DNA of 64,000 nt from Cheilinus undulatus (taxonomy: Eukaryota > Chordata > Actinopteri > Labriformes > Labridae): NCBI RefSeq assembly GCF_018320785.1, contig NC_054873.1:27432196-27496195 (forward strand), in the 5' to 3' direction. The stretch's first letter is position 1; every line of letters starts with the position of its first letter. Below, in pieces: positions 1 through 12,591 of this stretch. The notes below the pieces were generated by a model that was not told the origin of the DNA, did no database searches, and worked only from the letters and a program-made list of their open reading frames with translations. The position numbers and the translations under genes were made by a program.

Positions 1-3000
1 AGTGTTCGGAGGCTTCTTGCTCCATGGAAATTTTTTGCTTTGAGATGACTGATGGAATTATGGGAGAGATCGATGTGAACAACTTCGTCTGGAATACCTG
101 TTGGCACCTCAGTCAGACCTAAAGACAAATGACAGGTGGTTTATTCAGATTTACTTTTACCTATTGCTAAAATTATGTGATCTACATGCTCAGCATTGTT
201 TTTCATTTAAAGTCCCCATAAAGTGATAAAAAAATATTTATTTTAGGTTTGTTGTATGACAGGCCACTGTGTTATGAACCACCAGGCCAAATTTCAGTTG
301 TGAAAAACATCTCTAAGTTTATAAAAATTGAGCTTGAGGCAGTAAAGTCTGCACTAGGATGGTATGGGTGTGTCTGTGGAATGAGCTGAAGCCACGCCCA
401 TTCAGGAGAAATATGATCCTCTCAAATTTAAAAATGCTTTTGATCAGCTGCCTGATTCTGTGCCAGAGCAGAGACAGAAGTTGGGGATTAAATTTACTGT
501 TTTCTGGCACAAATTTCTTTGTTATGATGCTTTTATTGACCCGTAGGCCACCGTAGCGGATAGAATTGGAAAATTTACCTCACAATGAACAAAATCATAG
601 CACGTAGGTGGCTGTTAACATTCAATGGTGGGCACTGGCATCAGCTAACAGCAGACTGTGCTGAGGTGAACTGCTTGGTGATTTTACATCATTGTAGCAT
701 GGGGGGGTTATAACTCAACTATTTTGGTTGTGTTATGAGCAAGGTTGTTATAGTTAACTAAAACTAACTAAATAACTAAAAGTAAATGGTAAAAATCATT
801 TTAGTTAACTGAAACTAAATAAAAATGGAGCTTTATGAGAAAAACGAAATTTAACTAAAACTAAATTCTGTACTGACAAAACTAACTTAAATGAAATTAA
901 ATTAGAGACAAAATCTCCTTAGTTTTAGTCTTTGTCAGCAGCAGACTGTCTGACATGAACACCCAGGCCCAGAGAGAGTAAAGTGGCCTGATTTGATTGC
1001 AGAAGACTTCACTCAATGGTAAATTTTGGGTCTTGAGTTGTATACAAACATAAAAATTAAAAAAAAATAATTAAGTGAAGAGCCCTTTTGGGTCTGGCCC
1101 TTGACAGGTGTCTCATATTGCTAAAAAAAAAAAAAACTAAAACTAACACTAAAACTAATAAAACTAAACTAAAACAAAGTATTTTTTCAAAATCTAAACT
1201 AAACTAAGAAACCAACTAGAAAAAATAATAAAAACTAAACTGAAATCTAAAGCAAAAGGTAAAAACTAAATAAAAATAAAAACTAATGATTAATCCAAAA
1301 CTATCATAACCTTGGTTATCAGTGATGTACAAATCTGCGTAACCATAGTAATGCAAAGTCAGTACTTCCAACATGCTGACAGCCATCAATGAGCTTTAAT
1401 ATGCCTCTATAGAGACCAGTAACGTGTTACTCAAACAATGTCCTTGTTTTAGACAGACTTATCATCCACTTTATACCTTAAATCAGTGGCCTTTGTTGCC
1501 TATGGACATATCCATACATTTACAGTATATTTAGTTGTACAGTTTCAGTACAAAAAGACTTTCCTTAAGGTACACCAGTGTGCCTTGCCACACCATTTGA
1601 GAAGCTTGTGTAAGAGTTTTCTTTATTGTATTTCAGCTTAAAGTACTAAAAAAAGGGCATGCAGATGGAAGCAAAACATTATGGAGCTCAGCCCACTTGG
1701 CAAATTTTAAATGCCTTTGCTTTTTCGTAGTCTGCTTCTGATGTATTAGCCTTACTTTGTTTAGCATACACTTCCCAAGATGTTCATGAGATAACAAATA
1801 ACTGTAAATAACAGATAGTCAGAGACGAGGGTAGCTTGTAACGTCACATTAAATAAAAACACCTGCTCAGTCAGTGTGTGGGTCTTTGCCATCTTTGCAT
1901 CTAACCTTCGAAATTCTTTGTGAAAAGGAAGTTAAGTCATCCAGTCATACAACACCATTTTAATCATAACCATGTGGGCTCTCTGACATGAATTTTGAGG
2001 CATTTTCTTAACCTTCTTGTTGCATAAGAAACATGTTGGGGTAATTTCTAAAACAGACTGATTCTGGGGACGAAAAGCTAATGGTGAGCTCACCTCGGTG
2101 ACTGCAGTCCATCCGCACTTCAGGGAACATGTAGGTGTGGCAAGTTGTAGTGGCATCTGGTTTGGTGCGAATGTGACTGGGCTCTATGGGAAATAAAGGC
2201 TCTGTTTCATCGCCCTGTGGTTCCCCAGCTGGGTCTGTCTCCTTACAGAGCAACTCAGGGTTGACCTGCTTCAACTTTACACCTTTAAGTCTAAGGGGCT
2301 CTGCACACCTGGAGAAACAAGCACACAACTTGTATTATGAGGGCTTATAAAGCTGTGAGATAAGAATAGCAGGTTACTTTTTCGTGAACAAACCTGGCAT
2401 GTGGTCCCAGATTGCGGTTGCTCGGGACCTGCAGGGTGCGGATGAGGCTGTCCATCGGACACAGACAGCTCCAGGGATTACCATGCAGACGCAGGTAGCC
2501 CAGGTTGGGCATTGGGATGAGGGCTTCCTCACTGAGCATTCCCAGGCGATTGTTTTGTAGCAGCAGGGTTGTAAGCTGTGTCAAGCCCTGGAAAGCCCCC
2601 TCCTCCACTAAAGTGATGTGGTTCTGCTGCAGATCTAGACTTATTAAACCCTCATATCCAGTGAAGGCCCCATCACGGAGGACTTTGATCCTGTTGCGGG
2701 CAAAGAGCAGGTGTTTTGGTTGTTGGGTCCAGGTCTGTGAGGGGGGGATGTAGTTGAGGCGGCGGTTCTGGCAGTCTATAAAGACTTCACCAGAGTCTGT
2801 AAGCTCAGAGCAATCTGGAGCCACCAATCTGGAGGTGCGAGATTTTCCGTGATGCCTCTCACCTCTCACTCTGTTTTAAAACACAAAGGCATGAAGTCAG
2901 ATCGATAGTAGCTCTGTAGAGGAAGGAGCATAAACAAGAGTGTAAGCAAACCTTTCTTGTGTGAGTTTGTGTCTCGCTCCTCGAAGGCCTCGGCCTTTCC

Positions 3001-3076
3001 CGGGTCTCTTCGCCTCACTGAATGGGAGCAGCAAAAGGAGCAGGGAGGCGAAGAGGAGAGAGGAGGTCAAACGCAT
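1..3076 (-). CDS. lrrc17: Leucine-rich repeat-containing protein 17 (5' part of gene, truncated by window edge)
   Basis: Secreted LRR protein; the mammalian orthologue is described as an inhibitor of osteoclast differentiation. Coding exons on the minus strand: 3076-2952, 2870-2394, 2308-2094 and 118 to beyond base 1. All junctions are GT-AG with matching phases (2, 2, 1). Exon 1 starts at an ATG followed by a Leu-rich signal peptide (MRLTSSLLFASLLLLLLPFS). Exon 2 holds the first LRR block, with LRR strands such as LISLDLQQNHITLVEEGAF, and an LRR C-terminal cap with NPWSCLCPMDSLI. Exon 3 is a linker that ends in the cysteine-containing start of the second LRR block. Exon 4 continues with VVHIDLSHNSISHLKAKNF. 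Order and spacing match human LRRC17. About 311 codons are present; the rest lies left of the window. The gene is antisense to, and upstream of the visible exons of, fbxl13. Confidence 0.9.
740..1314. mobile_element. hAT-like non-autonomous DNA transposon (copy 1 of a two-copy family)
   Basis: Terminal inverted repeats read CAAGGTTGTTATAGTT at the left and, reverse complemented, CAAGGTTATGATAGTT at the right. The element is flanked by 8-bp duplications differing at one base (GTTATGAG at 732-739 and GTTATCAG at 1315-1322). The interior is rich in AACTAAA-type sequence and has no coding potential. It lies in the last visible intron of lrrc17. A second copy in opposite orientation is at 19616-20195. 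The 8-bp duplication suggests the hAT superfamily; no transposase is present to prove it. Confidence 0.75.
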
Positions 3077-3444
3077 CCTGAGCCCTGCAGGGATTGTCCT
3101 TTTGAGTGAGAAGAGCTGGAGTCAAAGCAGCAGTTTTTGATGAGAGTCTTAGAAAAACAGCAGCACTGGTTCAGAGGTGAACAGTGCTATTGTTGATGGG
3201 ACACAGCTGCTGCTACGCCTGTGGAGAAAGTGAGAGGAGGAACATTATGTAAGAGCCAGGACCCTTTTGGGAATGTATATACACATCTGACAGAAAGCAG
3301 AGGACTATCACACTTCATGCTGGCTCTTACATAATCCCAAATATTAATTTTAATAAAGCAGTTTACATATAAAATTGTTGCTGAGCACCCCCACAAAGGG
3401 CAGTACAAGCATTTCTACAAACTTTGTTTCATGTTGTTTTTCAG

Positions 3445-6400
3445 GTGAATGCAGAAACCTGCAGGAGATCAACTTTTCTGAGTGTGTTAATGTCACAGTA
3501 AGTAGTGATTTTAGAAAAATCATAGTGTCTAAATGGCGTAAAAAATCAGTTCTTTTGAAAAATGTATAATTTCTAATGTCCCCATTTCTGAAGCACACCC
3601 TGGTATTTACCATAGATATGGAGAAGGCCTAATGTTAATAAAATACATTAAAATACAGGGTGAAAGAAGCCATTTACCTATGACTAGTAGAACACCTTAA
3701 TTGAACATTTAAATCTGTAAAAAAAAAAATCTCTGCTCTTTGACAGGATAAGATGGTTGAGAGGATTGTGAAGGCCTGTCCCAGCCTGCTCTACTTGAAC
3801 CTTTCCTTCACACTAATAACAAATAAGACTCTGAAAGAACTGTCCAGGTGAAGAACCTCTTACATGTTTTTATTTTACGGCTCCAAATTGTGGTCCAGCT
3901 CCCTCATATTTCACAGTTAAATAAAGAAACTTCTGTATAAATCAGTTCTCTTAGACTCCCTGGAATTATCTCAATTCTGTTTGTGCAACATGAAGCCCAC
4001 AGCGGACATTTATGTAATATTTTAGAGCAGCGTTATCCCTGCCAACTCAACGATTGATATAAACAGTTATGGTTCTTGAAACAAAACGTCTCTAGAGCAT
4101 TGATTTTAGTACATTTGGTAGGAGGATGATTGCAGTTTGGATAGTTTAGTTTATGCAAAATGTTAGATTTTATCCATGCCAGTATTTGAAAACTTGCTTC
4201 TTTACATCATTATAATGCTATTTTATAAGGCAGTGGTTCCTAACTTTTTATCCTTAGGCCCTCCCTACTCATATCTGAGGAGAGCCCCTCCCCCTTTCAC
4301 CCCCAGGACCCACTTGAAAAAAATACACGATGATTTGAATTGTTTTCAGCAACAGAATCCCTACATATTAGGCTGACATAAACTTGTTCTTGACCTAAAA
4401 TCTATGTATAAACCATTCATTAAGAAGACGGTTTATTAGGGCCACTCTAGAAAAAAATAATGAAGAGAATCTATTAATTTTCAAGGAAAATCAAAATTTT
4501 CAGGTTTAATAAGTTAACTGAAAAAAAGAAAAGAAAAAAAAATTTTAATTTAAAAGTCGCAAATATATGTTAACCAGAACATATTTTTGTGACTTTCAAT
4601 TCAAAGAGTCAAAAAAAAAAAAGTGCAGCCTTCGCCTCAGCGTACTCCCTCCGCTTCCTCAGCAGCTCCAGGGCGTAGTCATGGTCTAAGTTGACCCTGT
4701 TACCTTGAAATTCAAATCCTTTTTTCTGCCAAGCCCTTCTTAACATGTCCTCATTCATCCTGTAGCTCGAGAATTTGACCATGAGTGATCCGGTGCGCTC
4801 TCTCAGGGATAATGCCGAGGAGGCAGGGAGCTTCAGGCCTTTCAGCAGCAAATCTTCCACAAAAGCTACCACTGAACTCGAGTTACCTTCGGCTTCGTCC
4901 TGTACTCCGTATATTCTGATGTCACGCCGAGAACGGCCCTCCAAATCAGTTCTCTGTTTGCATCTGTAACTTTACCAACTCTGACCGTAAGTCCTCCGTA
5001 GACTGGATACGTCCTCTCTTATGCCATTTAGCCGCTGACCCAAGTCTTTCCTGAATTCTCTCAGCTCTTTTAAAACTAGGAAAGCACTCGGAGAGCGCAG
5101 ACCTCCACCATTAGCCCCATCTCCCAATAGTGAAGAATCCTTTAAAAAATTCCTGGATCCGTTCCCAATGTGCCCCACCACGGTATTCGCCGATTACTCC
5201 CTCCCTGGTGGGGTGGAGACACAGTGAGGCAAAGCACTGGCTTCGCTACGGGTGCCAACAGATGCACCCATGGTCCCACCGGAGGATGACTTGAAGTCAT
5301 GGCAGAGGGTGAATATTCTTCTATTACTCCCAGCATTGTGAGTACTCTCGCTACAATTTGCTGTGTTTCTCTCTGTTATGCTCTGACTCGTCTCCTCCAC
5401 CAGGCGTGCCTCTTTCAAACTCTATAAATTCCAAAACTTTGAATAGAAACACACCCACAAAAATTCTGCTGCTGGGATAGAAGTTACTCATGTCCACCAT
5501 CTCCTGGTGTAAAGTGGTAACAGTGCAGACCTCCCCTGTTAGCCCTATCTCCCAGTAGTACAGAATCCTTTAAAAAATTCCTGGATCCAGACGGTGATCC
5601 AGATCACTCCCAAAATCTAATTAGTTCTTCCTTATGTCATTTCTGACATTTCCTAAAAATTTCATCAAAATCTGTCCACAACTTTTTGAGTTATGTTGCT
5701 AACAAACTAACAAGCAAACCAACAAACCCACCCGATCACATAACCTCCTTGGCGGAGGTAATTAGGCTTAAATTTACATCTTCCTGAGGCTCCTGTGGCA
5801 CGTTGTCCCTCATGCTGTTAGCATTGCTAGCCTGTGGCATTTCGCCAACATCATCTCCACCATGCTTCTTAATTTGAATGACACTGCTTCCATATATATA
5901 TATTTTTTTTAAGATTTATTTTTGGGCATTTTTGTACCTTTATTATTAGATAGAGGAGGACAGTGGATAGAGTCAGAAACAGGGTCAAGAGTGGGGGAGG
6001 GACATGCGGTAAAGGGCCCCAGGCCAGATTCGAACCCGGGCCGCCCGTGTACACGGGGAGCACTTTTAACCACTAGGCCACCTGCTCCCCCTGTTTCCAT
6101 ATTTTAGGCATTTTACTATCGCCCAATGAATTAATATTAGATTTAACTCGTTTTCAAGACAATTCAAGCAATGGCAGGCGGCTTACCACTTTTAATGTCG
6201 GGAGCCTATCGCTCTACGCTGCCATCATGTAGCCAGCCAGACCGGAAGTCCAGATTCTCTTCATGTTTTAAATCTTTTAGGTTGGCCCCAATAGATTCTA
6301 TTTCTAATCATGATTATAAAGAAGAATATGCACACCCCCAAGAGGTGCCCGGACCCAAGGTTTGGAACCACTGTAATAGAGTATGTCCTGTAGAAGTTTT

Positions 6401-9400
6401 ATCAACTAAACTTAAAGCTCCTGTGAGGAACTTTGGTTATTTTGGCGCCCTCTCTTGCTAAGCTGTGGCTGTGCTGATTTTTTCTCGTACATGTATAAGC
6501 AGTGGTATTCTTCTTCTCTGAACAATCTAATGCCACATACAGCAGGAATTTTACTGTGGAAAATGCAAATACAGAAGGCTGTTATTGCATTGTGCTAACA
6601 CTTGCTTCATTTGACACCTACCTGGTGGCAGAGGTTAAAGGAAGCACAACATCAATGGTCTGTCTTTTCTCTAATGATTTAATTTGCCTTTCTAAGTCAT
6701 AAAGAGTCATCAGTATTAATTTCAGTCAGTTCCATATCCAGCTAAAACCTCCCCACAGTAGCCTTAAACACTTACATTTCTCGCTGTTTCATATTTTTTA
6801 AAAATCTAACTACTGGTTTGAAACAGGTATTGTGTCAACCTTCAGTACCTGAGTCTGGCCTACTGCCACAGATTTACAGATAATGGATTTATGTACCTGA
6901 GCACGGGAAAAGGCTGCCGCAATCTCATCCACCTCAACCTGTCCGGCTGCACTCAGGTCAGTTGGTACGCTCCAGATTTAAAGTCTCTTCTCAGGCGCAA
7001 ATGAAGAGGAATCAATGTTCTGCCCTTAAAATGTAGTTTTCAGTCCACCTTGTATAGATCAAGTCTTCCCTCTCTGTTGACACGTGTCTCCTCTTCTCCT
7101 TTAACGGTTTGCCCTTAGTCAGAGCAAATGAGCATGGATCTGAAAGAAAGGGGGAGTAAGATGCAGCTGTGGCCAAGTCGAGGGTTGGGTTTATACGATC
7201 AGCCCCCTCCCACTCACCATGTGCGCCCTCCATAACATGACACACATGCACCCCGACATAAAATGCTTTATCCTCCGGGAATGTGCTCAAGGGTTGGTTC
7301 CAGATGTATGTTTTTACTTAACGGGGCCCTCAAAATGCAAGGCGCCAAGGAGGGCTGCATCCAGGAAAAATGATTCAGATTCCAGCGTACACACATATTT
7401 TCCCCTGTCTCCTCATAGATGACTGTAAATGGGTTCAGATACATTTCAGCCGGATGCCCTTCACTCAGAGAGATTGTGATGGATGACACGATCACACTGT
7501 CAGATAGCTGTGTTTTGGTAAGTTTCATCATTTTTACCACACCACAGGTTTCATTTTGCATCAACATCACAGCTCTGGAATGTCAAACAACCACGTTGGC
7601 TAGAAAATATGAGATTAATTACACAAGAATTTGTCCCTTATTGCATAATTTTCTGGTCCAACCACTCTAATTTCCTTACTGCACAGACAACTTTTCACTC
7701 TGAATCTTGTTCAACAGGCTTTAATTGCCAGATGTCGCTGTCTGTCTGCCATGTCTCTGCTGGATGCTCCTCATCTTTCCGACATGGTCTTCAGAGCCAT
7801 CGCTGAGGTGGCCAAACTGAAAACTTTCACTATAGAGGGTGACACCATGTAGTTCCTGCAAAATACATTTATTCATACACCAAAAGAGAAGTATATTAAT
7901 CAAGTTGTGTGCAATTAAGGTAACAACCAAATCACTGACATCAGCCTGAAGGCTCTGTGCAGCAGCTCCCCAGGCCTCCGCAGACTCCATGCAGCAGAAT
8001 GTCCCAGAATCACAGATGCTAGCCTCACATCTGTGGCCAACCTCAAGAACCTGCAATACTTGGACATCTCACTGTGTAACAGGTGTGTCTTTGTAAAAGA
8101 ATTCTGCCTTTTCATCACATATTTTATCTTACTCAACCTTAATTTACCAGGAATTTTCTCATTGAGCCATAAAATCTCCTTAGAAGACACCAGATCAAGA
8201 CAGCAACTAGAACCATGGCTCAGAAGTTATGTTCCTTTTGGAGGCATACAACTGCTGAACAGTAAGAATACATTAGTGGGACCAGGAAATGCCTGGGATG
8301 ATTCAACATAATTCAACAGAGGTCCAGCCAGTTGGAGCTAGTAGTCTCACAATTAGTGAAACAGGGATCATTTGAGTGCAGTGAATGTGTCTCAAGTGAT
8401 TATAGAATAAAAACACCTGTGTCTGGAAGGTCCAGTCACTGGTAAATCAGTATTCATGGCTACTATTACACTGTGAAGACGAAAGAACCCTGCAAGCAAC
8501 TCAGAGAAAAGGTTATTAAAAAGTATATGTCAGGGGATGGAAACAATATAATATAAATATCCAAAGCCTTGAACATCTTCAGTGCTCATCATAAAGAAAT
8601 GGATGGAATTTGGTACATGTGTAAATCTGCCTCATTTAGGCTGTCCTCACAAACTGAGTGACTGTGCAAGAAGGAGACTAGTGAGAGAGGCCTATGACTA
8701 CTCTGAAGGTGTTACAAGCTTCGGCAGCTGAGATGGAAGAGACTCTGCATACAACAGCTGTTGCCTGGATTCCTCAGTCAAAGCTTTATGAGAGTGGCAA
8801 AGAGAAAGCCCCTGAAAGGCATGTGAGAGACTCCATGGTCAAGTGGAAGAAAGTTCTTTGGTCTGATGAGACCAGAACTGTGCTTTTTGGCCACCAGACA
8901 AGACACTACGTTTGACGGACACCAAATACTGTACATGACCACAAACACACCATCCCTACTGTGAAGCATGGGGGTGGCAGCATCATGCTGTGGGGATGCT
9001 TCTAGGCAGCTGGTCGTGGAAGGCTTGTAAAGGTAGAGGGTAAAATGAATGGGGCAGAATATAGGAAAATCCTCAAGGACAAGGATTTTTTTTTTGTCAA
9101 AAAAACCAAATTATATTGACCATGATTGATTTATGAAATCAATAAAAAGGTAAACATACTGTGCAAGGGGGTGAATACAGTATTCACCCTGTCCATAATG
9201 TGTCCATGAGATGGAAGGTTACTGCTATTGAAAGTGTGAGGAATCAATGGTGAATATAAGAGGTCAGGTTATAAAATGGACCTATAAAGAAAGATGGTTC
9301 TATTATTCTTTTGTGTGAGGAAGTTAGACCACAGTAGAGATAAATCTCAACCTGGTTTGGTACATTGACTGACTGAGTCTAGTATTTTCAGGGAAGATGA

Positions 9401-11332
9401 TGAAGTATTTACAGTATATAAAGTGTATCAGCATGTATTCACTTAGAAAACATTAAAAACTGAATTTACTTTAGAAGACACACTTTAATCTTATTTTCCT
9501 GATTATTTGTGTTTTATGTGTTAACTGTTTGTGTTTCAGTGTGAGTGATTATGGAATCAAGAGCTTAGCTGACGGCACCTCATCCAACAAACTGAGAGAG
9601 CTGAATGTCAGCCACTGCAGCAACATCACTGATGTATCTGTCAGAAGGATTGCACAAAGGTTTACACTTCAAATACACACTCATCTGAAGTAAATGTGCT
9701 ACTATTTAGTTGTAACCAGTTATTGACTTGTGCAAACAAATATCATTTTGTGGGAAGGAGATAATTACATTGTGTGCCAAAGTTATTTACTTGTTTAAAC
9801 AAGAGAAAAATATGTGCACACTGTTAAAAAAAACTTCTCCATAATGGACGTCAAAGGCTCAGTGATTTGAAGTGTTTTTTTAAAGTTTATGTCTGGACTT
9901 TTATATTTCTATTCAGATAAATTAACACAAATCATATGAGGAATATACAAAAGCAGGTTCAAAATCACCCTAATAATCTCAGTATCATATTAGAAAACAC
10001 CAAAATTAAAAATACTGATTATGAAAGGTAGAAAAGGAATTCAGCAAGAGATGCTGCCTTACCCCTGAGATGATCAACAATTTAATTTACTAGTTAGTAC
10101 CTGCAAACTACATTCTTTTGAATTTAGGCAATTTATATACAAGGTTACCCAGTGATAATTTGGCATTTATCACTGCTGCTGAATAGTGCCATGGGCAGCA
10201 GTTCTCATCCTACCTGTCCACTTTGTCAGGTTGTTCAACCTGTACCATCTCAACCTGAGTCACTGTGAGAGACTGACCGACAGGAGCCTGGAGCTGCTGA
10301 GCGGCAGCTCTATCAGCTCTCTAAATGTCAGTGGTTGCAACATCCAGGACCAGGTACTGGGTAGATTTTTTTTTTTTTTTTTTTTTTCTGATTAATCATA
10401 AGATCAGCCCTCCTTTGGAGGTCCGTAACCAGGTATCTGTGTTTTTAGGGTCTGGCTGCTCTCCAATATGTCTGCTTGAAGAGGCTGGTTCTTGCCGAGT
10501 GTGTCTGCATCACAGACGTTGGCATTGAGGTACAAAGAGAGAGGATTTCAAAACATGGCCAGATGTGGCATTTTTATTGAGAGGTTTACACCAAAGTGGA
10601 GTTTACTATGTTAGACTGGAGTTGCTAATCAACAGCTTTCAGTACACAAACCTTTGCCCGATCTGTTTTCAAATCCCAAAAAGATCACATTTGCAGTTGT
10701 TTGCTGCATGTTTTCCCCTCATTAGTCCTCATTCATTCTTCCATCTCTTCTCCTCTATTCCCCACATGTTCAGAAGCTGTGTAAGAACCTGAGTGATCTG
10801 GAGCATGTTGACGTGTCTCGCTGCGTATCTCTGTCAGACGCAGCCGTTAGATCCATTTCATTCTGCTGCAGAAGTCTACATACGCTGAAGATGTCAGGCT
10901 GTCCAAAGGTAAACAAACATGCACGGCCTCCTTGAGTCTTCAAGTGCTCCATGACCAAGTTAATTGATTTTCCTCTTTGTTGCCACATTTCTTATGCCTC
11001 TTTTAGATGACAGACATGGCAATTCAGTATCTGACAAGTGGATCTCAGTACCTGCGAGAGCTGGATGTAAGCGGCTGTGCACTCCTCACAGATCGCTCTC
11101 TCAGACACTTGGAGAGGATTTGTCCTCCTCTCTGCTCTGTCTCCATGCTCTGCTGCAGCAGCATCTCTAGGTAAGAAGAAAAACTTTGAGAATTTATATA
11201 AAGTTAGACGTTTTTTCTTGATACTGTGTATGATCAGAGGTTGTTTGTTCCCTCAGGGCAGCTGCCTTAAAGCTTCAGCCACGTTTGGATCACTGGGAGC
11301 ACAGCAGCGAGGATCCCCTGTACTTGTTTTAG
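3445..11332 (+). CDS. fbxl13: F-box and leucine-rich repeat protein 13 / dynein regulatory complex subunit 6 (3' part)
   Basis: FBXL13 (DRC6) is an LRR protein of the nexin-dynein regulatory complex of motile cilia. Twelve coding exons are visible: 3445-3497, 3747-3847, 6827-6956, 7419-7517, 7718-7838, 7920-8082, 9540-9659, 10230-10353, 10449-10529, 10774-10908, 11007-11170, 11257-11332 (stop TAG). Every junction is GT-AG and phases agree throughout, giving about 454 residues. The product is a run of Cys-containing LRRs of about 26 residues (for example LQYLSLAYCHRFTDNGFMYL and LRELDVSGCALLTDRSLRHL) that aligns exon by exon with the C-terminal two thirds of human FBXL13. The F-box and first LRRs must lie left of the window. 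The protein ends about 25 residues into the last exon, shorter than the human tail. It is convergent with fam185a. Confidence 0.93.
4600..5870 (-). pseudogene. L1-type LINE ORF1 remnant
   Basis: The minus strand encodes, at 4944-4609, a 111-residue segment typical of L1/Tx1 ORF1 proteins: RRDIRIYGVQDEAEGNSSS, a VEDLLLKGLKLPASS segment, LMVKFSSYRMNEDMLRRAW, and a final LELLRKRREYAEAKAAL. Upstream frames (5181-4972, and about 5870-5760) give the coiled-coil and acidic N-terminal parts, but in different frames with stops, so the ORF is dead. No ORF2 reverse transcriptase is visible. A 65-bp stretch at 5098-5162 is repeated with changes at 5525-5589. Confidence 0.75.
5570..5765 (+). repeat. LINE 3'-tail-like interspersed repeat (RTE type suspected)
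   Basis: The segment contains a text common in fish genomes: an atttcatcaaaatctgtcca motif, a run of AACAAACCAACAAACC-like sequence and the closing ATAACCTCCTTGGCGGAGGT. I recognise this as the non-coding tail of an RTE-related retroposon. The family name is recalled, not searched. Confidence 0.5.
5907..6092 (-). repeat. tRNA-related SINE-like repeat, copy 1
   Basis: On the minus strand the sequence has a box-B-like GGTTCGAATCTGGCC motif inside a tRNA-like head. On the plus strand it starts near gcatttttgtacctttatta and runs through gatagaggaggacagtgga. A second, diverged copy lies in the same orientation at 18770-18922, upstream of fam185a. Called SINE-like from the B-box and dispersed copies only. 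Confidence 0.55.
8330..9185 (+). pseudogene. Tc1/mariner transposon remnant with decayed transposase
   Basis: In the fbxl13 intron between the exons ending 8082 and starting 9540. Frames on the plus strand give Tc1-type transposase pieces: a helix-turn-helix-like stretch around 8640-8780, VKWKKVLWSDETRTVLFG at about 8840-8893 (first catalytic Asp region), then after a stop TIPTVKHGGGSIMLWGCF at about 8950-9003 and a GRLVKVEGKMNGAEYRKIL segment to about 9080. The C-terminal catalytic half is missing. The right end carries gggggtgaatacagtattca, resembling the usual Tc1-like terminus. Not functional. Confidence 0.8.
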
Positions 11333-12583
11333 TAGCACATGGCCAAAAATGGTTCATGGCATGGCAACTCAGAAAGGTGAAACAATGATAGGAGAAGGCA
11401 GATATAAGTGAATTAGCAAGAAAAGAGGGAGATAAGTCACAATCTTAACAGCTAAATTTTTAGTATATTATTTGTAAGCATAGTGTGAATTTCTTCTCAT
11501 ATTTAATGAGGTCATTAGTTGAATGTCATGGCAGTGAAACTAAACTGGTGCCTTTTAAACAAAGCTAAGTGTTTGGAGCTTGAGATAATTCCTGAGATGA
11601 CTCTCTGACAGGAACTCTGTCTTTATGTCGAAATCACAGACAAATCTAAAATCAGTCTTAAACTAGGTACACAATCTGTGGTCAAACTATGACCAGTACT
11701 CTGAAATCACTGGAAGTTGTAAAATAATTATAGTACATGGTAAGCAATAGCACCACCTGCTGTCTGGATCCTAAAGCTGACTGGACACCTCTAGTACTGA
11801 CTTTAGCATTATTTGTCTGATATTCAAGCTACTTTACACTGCAATGTAAATGAAAATACCAAACACTTTAAATTTGAACCCCGTGGTTCACACAATGTCA
11901 ACAGTTTTAATTTTAGATTTAGCACCGACGGAAAATGAATTATTTAGGAATATTTTATATATATTTTAAGATAAACATGACAGATCTTGTGAACTTCACA
12001 TTTGTTTCTCTCCTTTGAAGTGTTTGACTGTCAATATTTACAGTCTTTAAGTCAGAGGTTGCATTTATTTCGGTGAAAAAAGGCACAACCAGTCAAATGT
12101 AAATTTTCAGATAATAATCCTCCTTTATAAAGGCTTTATCTTGTAGGTTTAGGTTACATTGGACCTACATTGCTACACTAAGAGGATAATTGGAGACTCT
12201 TTTGCCCTACCACTCCAATTTTTGATAATTTTAACCACATTTCACTGTGGGTTGCATTCATTTTTGCCTCTTGAAACACATATTTACCACTTTGAACCCC
12301 TTTCTGCTACTTTTAAAATCCCATTTCACCTCATTTTCCACCAATTTTGCCACTTTTAACCCATTTATAAAGGCTATATACCATGACATAAAATATATAT
12401 TACTCAAGTAAAAAAATACATGGTTATCACAGCTTAATCTAAAATGCACCATGATTTTGCTGACCTCCATGAGCCCCCCCATTTGGTTGGGCCACAGAAA
12501 GCTCTCTCCTTTATCCCCCCTTGTGGGCAGCCTTGGTGCAATACCCCCCTTATGAAATTGTGGCAACCCTTCATGCTCCTGAT
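11333..12583. other. Non-coding sequence downstream of fbxl13
   Basis: This is the start of the 2.7-kb gap between the convergent stops of fbxl13 and fam185a. I see no exon-like open sequence and no clear AATAAA close to the fbxl13 stop. The 3' UTR of fbxl13 presumably lies here. Confidence 0.5.
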
Positions 12584-12591
12584 ACATTATC

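Larger units (their letters stand above)
4231..6373. mobile_element. hAT-like element split by LINE and SINE insertions
   Basis: The left end begins CAGTGGTTCCTAACTTTTT and the right end, reverse complemented, begins CAGTGGTTCCAAACCTT, giving a perfect 10-bp terminal inverted repeat with further similarity. Flanks TTATAAGG and TAATAGAG agree at only 5 of 8 positions, so the target duplication is decayed. The interior is occupied by unrelated repeats (LINE ORF1 remnant, RTE-like tail, tRNA-related repeat), so the termini probably belong to an older element into which these inserted. It lies in the fbxl13 intron before the exon at 6827. Confidence 0.6.
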
